In this document: positions 36,775 to 46,566 of the stretch, piece after piece
Position numbering within the stretch: the stretch's first letter is position 1
Layout of the letters: every line of letters starts with the position of its first letter
DNA from: Lentilactobacillus sp. Marseille-Q4993
Lineage (GTDB): Bacteria > Bacillota > Bacilli > Lactobacillales > Lactobacillaceae
Direction: 5' to 3'
Assembly: GCF_951230165.1 (NCBI RefSeq)
Contig: NZ_CATNVB010000003.1
Coordinates: 62,001 to 126,000 of the forward strand
DNA length: 64,000 nucleotides
The notes under the pieces: generated by a model
What the model was told of the DNA's origin: nothing
Databases searched by the model: none
Seen by the model: the letters and a program-made list of their open reading frames with translations, nothing else
Made by a program: the position numbers and the translations under genes

Positions 36775-38451
36775 CTAAAAGTCCGTCTTCTTAGGATCGA
36801 GTGCCCATGGGACATCCTGAATCTTGTTCCATGTTTCTTCATCTTCCCAAACTCGGTAACCAGTACCTGGGCCTTTGTAATCGTTGGTATCGTTAATAGC
36901 AGAGATACAATTCCAGTTACCATCAAAAATAGCTGAAGTTTGCAGATAATCACCACAAACCTTTTGCTGAGCCAGATGGGTAACTGCATCGGCAACATCG
37001 TCAAAGCCATGTTCATCAAGAGCCTTAATAATATCGACAACGGTAATTCCACGAGCCATCAGGTCTTGAGCGGCTTTCATGTCTTGAACCATGTCACGTT
37101 TTGGCATGTCATCTGAATTACTTGCGTAAGTTGCAGCTTCGACTTCTTCATCAGTAATTGGTGGTAATCCTAAGCTTTCGAATACGGCTTGAATTGCTTT
37201 AGCAGCCTTGTTCCTAATCATAATGGCCTCATCTTCTTCGATTGGGTAAATGCCACCATTAACAGCAAGGTCACGCTCCATAGTTACGTAGTCGTCGTAA
37301 TCCAACACATCCATATTTGAACCCGCAAATGTATTGTCTTTGTTTTCCTCAGCCGCGTATCCTGATGAAATGTAATCAGTTCCAGCAATGAATTGGCCGA
37401 GTAATCTTTCAGTTCTTCTAATATCTGAGTGAGAAAATGCTTGGTCATTACCAGAAGCACATTCGATGTCGAGCATCATGCAAAGCAAGTTCTCGCCTAA
37501 CACTTCGCGAATTCCGCCAGCAACGGCTCCTGGGATCCCGATACAACTAACACCACCGTTTTGTAGACCTTGAACACCAGATGCCTTGGTGATGAAAATA
37601 CAACGGGCTTCAAGGTAAAGCATTGATTTTCCTTCGGTGTAACCCATCATAACTTCTGATCCGGCACCGGAAGTAAATCTCATCTTCAAACCACGAGATG
37701 CATAACATGATGCTAAGAATCCCTTTGACCAAGGGGTATCATCACCATCAGTAAACACGCGGTCAGTTCCGTAAACGGAAATGGTTTCGGCATAAGCGGT
37801 AAATCCTCTCATCCCTAAACTAAGTTCATCCGCCTCTTCAACTGAACACTGGGTAATAACTCCAGGCCGGCCGGTTTGTGAACCAACCATGATTGAAATG
37901 GCGTTCATTGGTGCGTAACGCGCAACCGCAGTGGTGGTTTCTTGTTCTGGGAACCCTCTTCTTGCAGCTTCAGCCGCATCAGCAGCTAATTCCACTGGGT
38001 TATCCAATGTATTAGTAATATGACATTGGGTAGCTGGAGTTCTTCTTGGTCTCATCTTTTGAGTAGCCATAATCATTTCAGCAAAGTTCAACTTACTGAT
38101 AACTTCCTCAGCCTTAGCTGGGGTCATTGCAGTTGTCAGTTGAACGATTTCTGAACGGGGAACGTTTGGATCACAAAGCATATTGGCTAGCTTTAATGAA
38201 TCCATATTCATAACCTTTTCAGCGTTTTCAAGATTGATTCCGTATTTAGCAATGTATTGGTCAATCAAGTCAAACTCGTCCTGAGTCTTACCATCCAATT
38301 CAGTAACCACACCATTTTCAATCTTGATACTTGGCTTTGGGTCATTCTTTCCCATCATGGCGACTAACCCTTCGTCATCCCAACGTTTAACAAATCCATC
38401 TAGATGAACTGGGCGCTTTTCTAGTTTTTCAAATCTTTTTTGACGTTTCAA
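36775..38451 (-). CDS. pduC: Propanediol/glycerol dehydratase, large catalytic subunit
   Basis: The 558-residue alpha subunit carries the active site that dehydrates 1,2-propanediol to propionaldehyde, or glycerol to 3-hydroxypropionaldehyde. The family signature RFEKLEKRPVHLDGFVKRW is at the start, with GRPGVITQCSVEEA and TSGAGSEVMMGYTEGKSM further in. It starts with TTG after a GGGAGGAGG site. Length and motifs are those of the class I, B12-dependent family. It cannot be told from sequence whether diol or glycerol is preferred. Confidence 0.97.
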   Translation of the reverse strand: MKRQKRFEKLEKRPVHLDGFVKRWDDEGLVAMMGKNDPKPSIKIENGVVTELDGKTQDEFDLIDQYIAKYGINLENAEKVMNMDSLKLANMLCDPNVPRSEIVQLTTAMTPAKAEEVISKLNFAEMIMATQKMRPRRTPATQCHITNTLDNPVELAADAAEAARRGFPEQETTTAVARYAPMNAISIMVGSQTGRPGVITQCSVEEADELSLGMRGFTAYAETISVYGTDRVFTDGDDTPWSKGFLASCYASRGLKMRFTSGAGSEVMMGYTEGKSMLYLEARCIFITKASGVQGLQNGGVSCIGIPGAVAGGIREVLGENLLCMMLDIECASGNDQAFSHSDIRRTERLLGQFIAGTDYISSGYAAEENKDNTFAGSNMDVLDYDDYVTMERDLAVNGGIYPIEEDEAIMIRNKAAKAIQAVFESLGLPPITDEEVEAATYASNSDDMPKRDMVQDMKAAQDLMARGITVVDIIKALDEHGFDDVADAVTHLAQQKVCGDYLQTSAIFDGNWNCISAINDTNDYKGPGTGYRVWEDEETWNKIQDVPWALDPKKTDF

Positions 38452-38472
38452 ATTAAATCCTCCTCCCTCAAA

Positions 38473-39300
38473 TTATTTAATGTATGATGGAAAATCGTTA
38501 ACTGGTTTTTCACCTAATTCAGCCAACAGCTTCAAGCCGACTTCTCGACCTGCAATAACTGCTTGGCGAACGGCACCAGAATCACCATAAATGTGAACCA
38601 TTCCTTCGTTAGAAAAGCTGGTTCCATGGGCTGGTGAACCAAACGAAATCACATGAACTCCAGCAGTTTTGACAGCTGTATCGGCCATTACGACCCCTAT
38701 TCCTGCGGGGGCACCGCAAATTAATCCGTAAGCTTTGCCGACAGGAGCGTCGAACGCATAGTTACATGCACCCGCTGCTCTAGCTGTAAATTGAAGTTCC
38801 AAGTGACCAGCAGCCGAATTGTAAACATCACCAAAAGTTCTGCTTAAGTTATCAAGAGCGACATTGATTGCTTGGCGAACATCTGAAGGGTCGAATCCAC
38901 CGATCAAGATCAATGATCCATGACCAGCTCCACCATTAGTATCCCGAGGCAATTCAATATCAATAACTTCGGTGTTTGTTTGCTTAACTGCTTCATCCAT
39001 CGCCATAATATGAGGGCCGGCTCCTGAACGAGCACTTAAAATTCCTAATACTGAAAACTTCTTGGTAACGTGCAATTTGTCCAAGAGCATTGGATCAACG
39101 CTCGGAATGCACATTCCAATCGTGTCACCAATTTCTCTGGTACCGACCAACTCAGGAACTGAGCTAGTGGTATTCAAAAAATTATTCATTCCATGGCCTC
39201 CTGACAAATCAGACTGCTTATTGTTGCTCAAAGAAATTCCACGCTTTAGTAGTTCTTTAGCTACATTCTGAACAACTTCATCTTCATTTAGTCTTGTCAT
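38473..39300 (-). CDS. pduB: Microcompartment shell protein PduB (trimer, two BMC domains)
   Basis: A 275-residue protein with two fused BMC domains: one around SVLGILSARSGAGPHIMAMDEAVK and one around GLICGAPAGIGVVMADTAVKTAG. Tandem-domain trimers form larger gated pores in the shell. The N-terminal extension LNEDEVVQNVAKELLKRG is amphipathic; in Salmonella this part of PduB links shell and core. It follows pduA by 27 bp. Confidence 0.96.
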   Translation of the reverse strand: MTRLNEDEVVQNVAKELLKRGISLSNNKQSDLSGGHGMNNFLNTTSSVPELVGTREIGDTIGMCIPSVDPMLLDKLHVTKKFSVLGILSARSGAGPHIMAMDEAVKQTNTEVIDIELPRDTNGGAGHGSLILIGGFDPSDVRQAINVALDNLSRTFGDVYNSAAGHLELQFTARAAGACNYAFDAPVGKAYGLICGAPAGIGVVMADTAVKTAGVHVISFGSPAHGTSFSNEGMVHIYGDSGAVRQAVIAGREVGLKLLAELGEKPVNDFPSYIK

Positions 39301-39327
39301 ATTTAGTTACCATTACTGTCTGACAAT

Positions 39328-39624
39328 TTATTTCTTGTCGGCAGCTGACTTGTTAGTTGGCAATAGCTTTTCAACATCGGTATGTGGGCGTGGAATTACG
39401 TAGTTTGAAACAACTTCCCCAATGTTTTCAGCAGCTGTGACACCGGCATCTACAGAGGCCTTAACAGCACCAACATCTCCGCGAACCATTACAGTAACCA
39501 AACCATGGCCAATTTTTTCTTGACCAACGAGATCAACGTTAGCAGCCTTAACCATTGCATCTGCCGCCTCGATTGAAGCAACCAATCCTTGTGTTTCGAT
39601 TAAACCTAAAGCTTCTTGTTCCAT
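39328..39624 (-). CDS. pduA: Microcompartment shell hexamer PduA
   Basis: A 98-residue single BMC-domain protein, first gene of the operon. The core [20 protein letters not shown] and [17 protein letters not shown] is typical of PduA, and a short polar tail ends in KSAADKK. Its pore passes the diol substrate and limits escape of the toxic aldehyde. An AGGAGG site precedes the ATG. Confidence 0.96.
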   Translation of the reverse strand: MEQEALGLIETQGLVASIEAADAMVKAANVDLVGQEKIGHGLVTVMVRGDVGAVKASVDAGVTAAENIGEVVSNYVIPRPHTDVEKLLPTNKSAADKK

Positions 39625-39861
39625 GAGTGAAACCTCCTAATAGTATTTGGCTATCCCTGTCTGAGATAACCGGTGTTTTTAAAAACAAGTAAAGTTTATA
39701 TTAAACCGCTTACATTATTTTATTCAGGTCAAATATTTATTATCAAAAATGGATAAATCTAAAACACTAAATTACCATTTTCACAAAAAAATACCTTTTT
39801 GGAATTAATCATTCCAAAATTGAACATTTTTGAACTTGAAGAAGTAAAATTTGTTCAACAA
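39625..39861 (-). promoter_or_regulatory. pdu operon promoter region
   Basis: About 240 bp between pduA and the pduF terminator. It contains a cre-like box (39701-39714) and AT-rich sequence with repeated TTGAAC/GTTCAA fragments between about 39820 and 39860. These could be PocR or other regulator sites, but no binding consensus is known to me, so this is only a suggestion. Confidence 0.55.
39701..39714 (-). promoter_or_regulatory. Candidate cre (CcpA) site of the pdu operon
   Basis: The minus strand reads TGTAAGCGGTTTAA, 13 of 14 bases of the cre consensus TGWNANCGNTNWCA, about 80 bp upstream of pduA. It would let glucose repress the operon. Confidence 0.65.
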
Positions 39862-39899
39862 AAAAACGGATGCACTTTAAAAGTGACACCCGTTTTATT
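39862..39899 (-). terminator. Terminator of pduF
   Basis: On the minus strand a hairpin (AACGGGTG...CACTTTT/AAAGTG...CCGTT) is followed by six Ts, directly after the pduF stop. It separates pduF from the pduA operon. Confidence 0.75.
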
Positions 39900-39915
39900 T
39901 CTGAATTAACTATAG

Positions 39916-40620
39916 TTACAAGATTGTCTTAAGCCCAACTGCAATTGCCCCGCCAACTAACGGGCCACACATTGGCACCCATGAGTACCACCACTCACCA
40001 CTACCACCGTTTGGTACTGGCAGGAGCGTATAAGCTAACCGCGGACCCCAATCACGAGCAGGGTTAATCGCAAATCCAGTTGTGGATCCAAGAGCTGACC
40101 CAATCACAACAATCAGCATTCCAACGATAAATGGTTTCAAGCCAACCGTAAAGTTGCCTAAATTAACCAAGATAAATACAAAAGCAAATGTTGCAATAAC
40201 TTCGGAGATAAAGTTAAAGAGTGAAGACTTAATTGCTGGTCTAGTCGCAAAAATACCAACTGAATTACCACTCTCCTCACCCTTACTTTCCTTGAAGTGA
40301 GGTGCAAATTGAATAATAACTAACGCTGCCCCAACGAAGGCACCAAGGAACTGCCCCGCCAAGTATGGTAATACTTCACTCCAAGGAAACATTCCAAACA
40401 AAGCAAACGGAATCGTTACCGCCGGATTCAAATGACCATCTGAACCAAGAGCTCCAGCAACATAGACCCCCATCGTTACCGCCATTCCCCAGGAAATACA
40501 CACGAAGAGCCATCCTTGCCCCTTTGCGTATGCTTTATTCAAACTAATACTGGCACCAGTTCCGGCACCTAGTAATATTAGGATCATCGTTCCGAAAAAC
40601 TCACCAATAAATCCATCCAC
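39916..40620 (-). CDS. pduF: Propanediol/glycerol diffusion facilitator
   Basis: A 234-residue aquaglyceroporin of the MIP family with six membrane helices. The two pore motifs are NPAVT in the first half and NPARD in the second; the Asp after the second is typical of glycerol facilitators. I chose the GTG at 40620, eight bases after AGGTGG, which gives MDGFIGEFFGTMIL. A GTG 12 bases upstream is an alternative. It forms its own transcription unit upstream of pduA. Confidence 0.93.
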   Translation of the reverse strand: MDGFIGEFFGTMILILLGAGTGASISLNKAYAKGQGWLFVCISWGMAVTMGVYVAGALGSDGHLNPAVTIPFALFGMFPWSEVLPYLAGQFLGAFVGAALVIIQFAPHFKESKGEESGNSVGIFATRPAIKSSLFNFISEVIATFAFVFILVNLGNFTVGLKPFIVGMLIVVIGSALGSTTGFAINPARDWGPRLAYTLLPVPNGGSGEWWYSWVPMCGPLVGGAIAVGLKTIL

Positions 40621-40837
40621 AATAAACACCACCTATATATTCATATATTCCATGCACCTGTATTCTAACAAGATTCAAGAGTAATATTTTAGCTCGTTTT
40701 TTTCTGAGATGATAAACAAGATAAAAAAATGCCATTTTGTATTTAATTAAGTTTATTAAATATTCATCAGTTTAAAAGAACAAAGATTTATAATTAAGTT
40801 AACTACTGAACAATATCCACGCTTGGAGGTGCCCCAC

Positions 40838-42343
40838 TTGAACTCACAATTCATTCTTTCCATTGATATCGGGACTACTAGAACAACCGCCACAATCATT
40901 GATCATGACGGTAACAAAGTAATTCACGCTAGCAAGCCCATTTCCCAATTCTCTTTTAAACCAAGCTGGTTTGAACAAGATGCTAACGAAATTTGGGAAC
41001 AAGTTATGTCGGCAATAACTGGCGTCCTTATAATGGGTAAATTAAAGCCAGAACAAATTGCTGGAATTGGAATCTCAAACCAACGAGAAACCACCGTAAT
41101 CTGGGACAAAAAGACCGGTACCCCAATTCATAACGCATTGATGTGGGAATCTCGACAAACCGAAGAGTACACGAATCGGATGATTAGTAACGGGTACTCA
41201 GAAATGATTCACCGCAAAACGGGATTGAGAATCGACCCATACTTTTCAGCATCTAAAATAATGTGGTTATTAGACCATGTAGACGGTGCTAGGGAAAAGG
41301 CTGAAAAGGGAAAATTATTATTCGGGACAATGGATACTTGGCTGATCTGGAAGCTTACTCGGGGCAAGGTACACGTAACTGACTACACCAACGCTAGCCG
41401 AACAATGATCTTTAACATCAAGGAGCTCAGTTGGGACGAAGACTTGTTGGATCTCCTTAAAATCCCAGCAAACATACTTCCGGAGGTAAAATCTAACTCT
41501 GAAGTTTATGATACGACTGATAAACGGACTTTTTTCAACACTGAGGTCCCAATCTGCGGAATCGCTGGTGATCAGCAAGCTGCCACAATTGGCCAACTAG
41601 CAACTGAGCGAGGAGACGTCGTTGGCACATACGGCACTGGCGCTTTCATCATCATGAACACCGGAAACACACTTCAGCTATCAAATAATAACCTCATCAC
41701 CACCATCTGTTATGGACTTAACGGTGAGGTAAACTACGCTTTAGAAGGTAGTATTTTTGTCGCCGGAGCAGCTTTACAATGGCTTAAAGATGGACTTAAA
41801 ATGGTAAAATCGGTCGCTGATGCAGACATTTTGGCAACTCAGTCAACCGACAACAACAATATGTACGTGGTTCCAGCGTTTACCGGCCTCAGCGCTCCAT
41901 ACTGGGATCCGAACGCTCAAGCCGCTTCGTTTGGCATGACGAGCAAGACAACTAACGCTGATTTTATCCGAGCAACGATTGACTCAATTGCCTATCAGAC
42001 CACAGATATTATCAAACTGATGCAAAACGAATCAAACATCTACATCAATGAACTAAGAGTAAACGGTGAAGTAACTAAGAGCAAATACTGGCGGGAATTT
42101 TTATCTAATATTCTAGATGTCCAACTTCTGCAATCAAGTGCTGAAGATGCAGATGCCCGGGGAGTTGCATTCCTTGCTGGCCTTGCGGTAGGGTACTGGG
42201 ATAGTTTTGCAGAAATCAAGCAACTGGTTAAGCCAGGAACCTCAACTTATCCATCAATGTCACCTGATAATCGGGAATTTTTATATGAGGGTTGGAAAAA
42301 TGCGGTTCGGGCAACCCAGGAATTTAAACATATAAAAAAATAG
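40838..42343 (+). CDS. Glycerol kinase (FGGY family), divergent paralogue
   Basis: The TTG at 40838 follows a GGAGGTG site. The 501-residue protein has LSIDIGTTRTTATIIDHDG (variant of the GlpK phosphate loop DQGTTSSRA), WEQDANEIW-like substrate residues, NQRETTVIW and GTYGTGAFIIMNTG. It phosphorylates glycerol with ATP. Several signature residues differ from canonical GlpK, so it is probably a paralogue. Its divergent placement beside pduF suggests a role in routing glycerol that enters with propanediol. Confidence 0.85.
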   Translation: MNSQFILSIDIGTTRTTATIIDHDGNKVIHASKPISQFSFKPSWFEQDANEIWEQVMSAITGVLIMGKLKPEQIAGIGISNQRETTVIWDKKTGTPIHNALMWESRQTEEYTNRMISNGYSEMIHRKTGLRIDPYFSASKIMWLLDHVDGAREKAEKGKLLFGTMDTWLIWKLTRGKVHVTDYTNASRTMIFNIKELSWDEDLLDLLKIPANILPEVKSNSEVYDTTDKRTFFNTEVPICGIAGDQQAATIGQLATERGDVVGTYGTGAFIIMNTGNTLQLSNNNLITTICYGLNGEVNYALEGSIFVAGAALQWLKDGLKMVKSVADADILATQSTDNNNMYVVPAFTGLSAPYWDPNAQAASFGMTSKTTNADFIRATIDSIAYQTTDIIKLMQNESNIYINELRVNGEVTKSKYWREFLSNILDVQLLQSSAEDADARGVAFLAGLAVGYWDSFAEIKQLVKPGTSTYPSMSPDNREFLYEGWKNAVRATQEFKHIKK

Positions 42344-42518
42344 CTACCAAGAATGTAATTATTTTGTTCACTTCCTTACAAATCAAAGGCTTTTAGAGCT
42401 AGTTTTGAATAATTTATACTGTCATTAGCAATATTTTGCGTTGCTATGAAATTCCAAACTCGTTATAATCAAATTTGAAAGGGCTTTCTTAACTCTTTCC
42501 AATAAGGGGGTAAAGAAT

Positions 42519-43613
42519 GTGCAAAACATTGCCGTAAACATGCCAACACAAGAGGAATATTCAAATTTAGGATCATATTTACAATCCTTTTCAGAAATCA
42601 CTCAAATTACAGCACACTTTTATAGCCTGACGGGGGTTTTAGTTTGTGATGAGATGGTCTATTCCGACGAACGGGATATCCAAAAGCATCTCGACGTAAA
42701 CCAAGCTAAAAAGTACACCCTATTTCCAATCTGTATTAACGGTAAATTGTGGGGATTTACCGTGTGCAGTTCCAACACAGTTCCAGAAGATAGAATTAGG
42801 ATGTCAAAACAGTATTTGGAAAATATTTTTTCACAGGTTTTTGAAAACAATCCGGAAAGCATGCTAACTATGGTGCTAGAACCACTTGATAACAATCAGT
42901 TCAATCAAATGAATTATCTTAGTATCCTACTTAAAATGAACCCGAACTTTGAAGATAATTCTGTCGTTCAGCAAGGAGAATCACAAACGTCTACATTTGA
43001 TAGTAGCGAATCCTATAAGAGCCTATCGAATGCCGTTGACTACATTCTTCGCAACGTCACCCAGCCCATTTCACTTAACGAAGTTGCCGACCAGGTTTTC
43101 CTTTCGTCATCATACCTAAGCCGCCTGTTCAAACAACAGCTTCATATTACATTTATCGACTACGTGAACCGGCTAAAGATTGCGAAAGCTAAAGAATTAT
43201 TAGCTTTGACTAACAAGCCAGTTAATATCATTTCCAACCTAGTTGGCTTTTCTCAAACTAGCTACTTTACCAAAACATTCAAGAAGTTGGCTAACACCAC
43301 CCCTTCCGCTTATAGAAAGCAAACAATCTCGGCAAAGCGAATCTTCACGATTCCCCACACCGTTGACTGGACGCCACAATGTACCGTTTTCAGTGTTTCA
43401 AAACGATTTTTCAAGCAAGAGGGAATCGATTTCTTCTATCAATCAGTTAATGATCACATCTACATCAACAGCATTGATAATTTGATTGATTCAAACAGAA
43501 ACTGCGGTTGGACATTCACCGTTGATGGTGAGCAACCTAACGTTCCAGCCGACAAAATGATGGTAAGTGATGCATCTGAAATCCAGTGGGTATACACAAA
43601 TTTTAATAGTTAA
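42519..43613 (+). CDS. pocR: AraC-family regulator PocR with a DUF4430-like C-terminal domain
   Basis: Starts with GTG after AAGGGGG. The 364-residue protein has an N-terminal PocR sensory domain (about 10-115), an AraC DNA-binding domain with two helix-turn-helix motifs (about 170-266), and a C-terminal extension. This last part (about 285-362) contains GWTFTVDGEQPNVPADKMMV, which resembles the DUF4430 domain found in cobalamin-binding transcobalamin-like proteins. PocR is the known activator of pdu and B12 genes with propanediol. The extension may let it sense B12, but that is inference. Confidence 0.9.
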   Translation: MQNIAVNMPTQEEYSNLGSYLQSFSEITQITAHFYSLTGVLVCDEMVYSDERDIQKHLDVNQAKKYTLFPICINGKLWGFTVCSSNTVPEDRIRMSKQYLENIFSQVFENNPESMLTMVLEPLDNNQFNQMNYLSILLKMNPNFEDNSVVQQGESQTSTFDSSESYKSLSNAVDYILRNVTQPISLNEVADQVFLSSSYLSRLFKQQLHITFIDYVNRLKIAKAKELLALTNKPVNIISNLVGFSQTSYFTKTFKKLANTTPSAYRKQTISAKRIFTIPHTVDWTPQCTVFSVSKRFFKQEGIDFFYQSVNDHIYINSIDNLIDSNRNCGWTFTVDGEQPNVPADKMMVSDASEIQWVYTNFNS

Positions 43614-43770
43614 TGTGGGGTTAGTGCATAACCTCATAAATACCAGAGCTTCAGTGATAATTTCACTTTGTTGAAATTCTCCATTGAAGCTCCTTTTTAT
43701 TAGAAAATAATTAATGATAATCTCATATAAGTGTATACTTAACTTAAACCTTTCGGGAGGAATCAACCCA

Positions 43771-46170
43771 ATGAAACTCAATCAATTTGCGTACATACCA
43801 ACGCCTCACGGTAAAATTGTAGCTGAACTCAAATCAATTCACTTTATTACGGATCAAGATATATCCGACTTAAGTACCAAGCAACTCTTACATAACCTAC
43901 TCGACCGATTCTTCGTTGAGGCCAAGACACCAACAACTAAGCGAGCCAAACTTGCGAAACTCCTAGCTACACCAACTATGAACGCTCTGGACTACCTAAA
44001 TGAGCCAGGCCCATTATCTAGGCCGGCATTCAACAACATTTCCTTGCAACTACTTGGATTTACTGAAGGGCTCAACTTCTCCGCCACCGATCCGGAGACC
44101 ACCATTACCAATTCCGGCCTGCCCGAATTTCTCCCCCAAGTTGAACCCGATGTTAACCAGTTGATTGATGCATGGTATCGTCTCTTGAACACCCGGACCA
44201 CGTTTGGTGAAGTGCTAATCGACTATCTTGCTAGCAAGGGATATTATCACCAGTTCGATGACTTGAAAATTCCAACTATTTTCAACGGTAAGACTCAGGC
44301 GATTGCGGATACTACCAAACTAATTTGGGAAGTTGTATACGTTGAAGCTCCTCTTGATAGCGACAATGATGGCAAACGAGATTTACTAAAGGTCAACATC
44401 ATTCGTCCTTCAGAAACCGAGACCGGCACAAAGGTTCCAACCGTTTTCACTGCCGACCCATACGGTGAAGGAATGAACGTCGATTGGTCGCTTAAAATGG
44501 CTCACGATAATAAGCGTCCCCTCAAACGGAAACAACCAAACCAGTTAACCTACGAAGATGTTAAAGCAGACGACACACCTAAATCAGTACCAAGCCCCCG
44601 TGAAGTTCACGGTTATTCATCAGAGGCTGAAGAATCGTTTCAAAAGGAATGGATGTACACCCTCAACGAATTTCTACTAGCCCGTGGGTACGCAGTTGTA
44701 TATTCATCCGGCGTCGGCACTAAAGACTCCGACGGGTTTAGAACTACTGGAACTGATGCTGAAACAATCAGCGCTACTTCGGTCATTGAATGGCTCCACG
44801 GTGACCGAACCGCGTTTACCAATAAAACAGAGCAGATTGAGATCAAAGCTTGGTGGTCTAACGGCAACGTCGGCATGACTGGTCGTTCGTATCTGGGCAC
44901 CCTGCAGAATGCTAGTGCTTTAACCGGCGTTGACGGACTCAAAGCTTGCGTCGTTGAAGCTGGCCTATCAAACTACTACGATTACTACCGGGAAAACGGC
45001 TTGATGATGGCTCCTGACGGTGACGATGCGGACTCGCTCGCCGAGTGGACTTTCAGCCGCCAACAGGAAGCTGGTGATTACCTAACCGTCAAAGATCATT
45101 GGCAACAACATTTAGCCCAAATGAAAATCGACCAGGCTCACGACTCTGGTAGTTACTCCCGATTTTGGGACGAACGCAACTTGCTGCGGAAAAATCACGC
45201 TAAGGCGGATATGCTATTGGTTCACGGTTTAAATGACTGGAACGTCCGTCCCGGCCAAGTTTGGAAAATGCGCGAAGCTCTTAAAACACGTCCTGGTACC
45301 CAAAAACTAATTTTGCATCAAGGACAACATGAATATTTGAATAATTTCCGATCGTTCGATTTTTCAGATATCGTTAATCTGTGGTTCACCAACAAACTTT
45401 TCGGCTTTGAAAACCACGTTAATGAATGGCTACCTGAGGTGATAGTGCAGGATAATGCCAAACCCGAAACCTGGTATCCCACTAGTGACTGGGGTGGTGA
45501 TGAAGCTAAACCAAAGACGTTGAATCTTGAATCGGACTTTACTAATTCGGGAAATCAGTCATCGTTTTCGGATAAATTGGCCGAAGATACTTTTAATCTT
45601 TACGATAAGGAAATTGAAAAGTGGCGGACTGATTTATACAGTATTACGGGAAGCCCAATGGACGGTCACTGCCTTCGATTGCTCACTAACCCACTTGAAA
45701 ACGACTTGACCATCGACGGCCTCCCTCAAATCACCTTAACCGCCAAGAGCAATCAGAACATTGGCATGCTGAGTGTTGCCCTTGTCGATTACGGTACCGA
45801 CAAACGCTTGGTCGAAGTACCATCAGTGCTAGATTCCCAAACCATCTTTCTCGGCTATCATTGGCAAAAAGATGATCTCAAGGAGTTCACCCTTCAAAAG
45901 AAAACTACTGATTTCAAACGCTTTAGTGAGGCTCACATCAACATGCAACATCGCGAGAATAGCTATAAGGTTGATGAATTGGAACCAAATCATGATTATA
46001 AATTAACCTTCGACCTTCAGCCAACGTTCTGGCGAATCAAGAAAGGCCACCAACTCGGCGTCGTTATCTATGCAACTGATTTTTACTGCACAATTAAGGG
46101 AAATCAGGGGATTGAGTATGAGGTGAACTTGGCGGAATCGGAGTTGAGGTTTAGAAAATTTGATAACTAA
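43771..46170 (+). CDS. pepX: X-prolyl dipeptidyl aminopeptidase
   Basis: A 799-residue serine peptidase of family S15. The ATG at 43771 follows CGGGAGGAATC; an earlier in-frame ATG has no site. The triad is visible: Ser373 in GRSYLG, Asp489 in LNDWNV and His520 in QGQHEY, spaced as in lactococcal PepX. It releases X-Pro dipeptides from peptides in the cytoplasm. It has its own terminator and is unrelated to the pdu genes. Confidence 0.96.
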   Translation: MKLNQFAYIPTPHGKIVAELKSIHFITDQDISDLSTKQLLHNLLDRFFVEAKTPTTKRAKLAKLLATPTMNALDYLNEPGPLSRPAFNNISLQLLGFTEGLNFSATDPETTITNSGLPEFLPQVEPDVNQLIDAWYRLLNTRTTFGEVLIDYLASKGYYHQFDDLKIPTIFNGKTQAIADTTKLIWEVVYVEAPLDSDNDGKRDLLKVNIIRPSETETGTKVPTVFTADPYGEGMNVDWSLKMAHDNKRPLKRKQPNQLTYEDVKADDTPKSVPSPREVHGYSSEAEESFQKEWMYTLNEFLLARGYAVVYSSGVGTKDSDGFRTTGTDAETISATSVIEWLHGDRTAFTNKTEQIEIKAWWSNGNVGMTGRSYLGTLQNASALTGVDGLKACVVEAGLSNYYDYYRENGLMMAPDGDDADSLAEWTFSRQQEAGDYLTVKDHWQQHLAQMKIDQAHDSGSYSRFWDERNLLRKNHAKADMLLVHGLNDWNVRPGQVWKMREALKTRPGTQKLILHQGQHEYLNNFRSFDFSDIVNLWFTNKLFGFENHVNEWLPEVIVQDNAKPETWYPTSDWGGDEAKPKTLNLESDFTNSGNQSSFSDKLAEDTFNLYDKEIEKWRTDLYSITGSPMDGHCLRLLTNPLENDLTIDGLPQITLTAKSNQNIGMLSVALVDYGTDKRLVEVPSVLDSQTIFLGYHWQKDDLKEFTLQKKTTDFKRFSEAHINMQHRENSYKVDELEPNHDYKLTFDLQPTFWRIKKGHQLGVVIYATDFYCTIKGNQGIEYEVNLAESELRFRKFDN

Positions 46171-46206
46171 ATAAAGGACGAGGCTGGGATACAACTAGGT
46201 AAATCG

Positions 46207-46258
46207 AAAAAAAGTAACGATAAAATTTCATTTTCTTGAAATTTATCGTTACTTTTTT
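46207..46258 (+). terminator. Strong hairpin terminator of pepX
   Basis: AAAAAGTAACGATAAA pairs with TTTATCGTTACTTTTT, with an inner ATTTCA/TGAAAT stem, directly after pepX. Confidence 0.9.
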
Positions 46259-46274
46259 GCTTTCATCCAAATCC

Positions 46275-46488
46275 TTACTACACGCAGTAACCATCAGGAC
46301 TGAGATCCATTATTCATGGCTCTCAGTTACTGTTGGGTTTGCAGTAAACATCAAGAGTGAATCCCGCTTTTCGCAGAATTCACTAATTGTTGTTCTTGCG
46401 GGGGCACTAAGACGAAATCAAAGATTCCTGTAGTGCTCTCTGCGGGGGTGGTACAACGAAAGCATCTTTGTATGCTTTCTGTACCACC
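46275..46488 (+). ncRNA. Array of four to five tandem hairpins in a non-coding interval
   Basis: Between the pepX terminator and the next gene lie successive inverted repeats: TTACT/AGTAA (46275-46290), ACTGAGA-CCAT/ATGG-TCTCAGT (46299-46327), AGTGAAT/ATTCACT (46356-46384), GCACTA/TAGTGC (46404-46436) and GGTGGTACA-GAAAGCAT/ATGCTTTC-TGTACCACC (46447-46488). The first two large hairpins are each preceded by GCAGTAAMCATCA, and the last two by TGCGGGGG. No protein is encoded. It looks like a structured RNA or a repeat-derived element; I do not know a family for it. Confidence 0.5.
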
Positions 46489-46566
46489 GCCTTTACGTCA
46501 ATGCCCTTAATCTGATATTCTTAAACTCGCACGCTTGTAAAATACATAACAAATCGGAGTTTACCC

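Noticed and set aside
46260-46560. Degraded transposase or peptide gene
   Set aside because: All frames are broken by stops and no transposase motif is visible; only the hairpins stand out.
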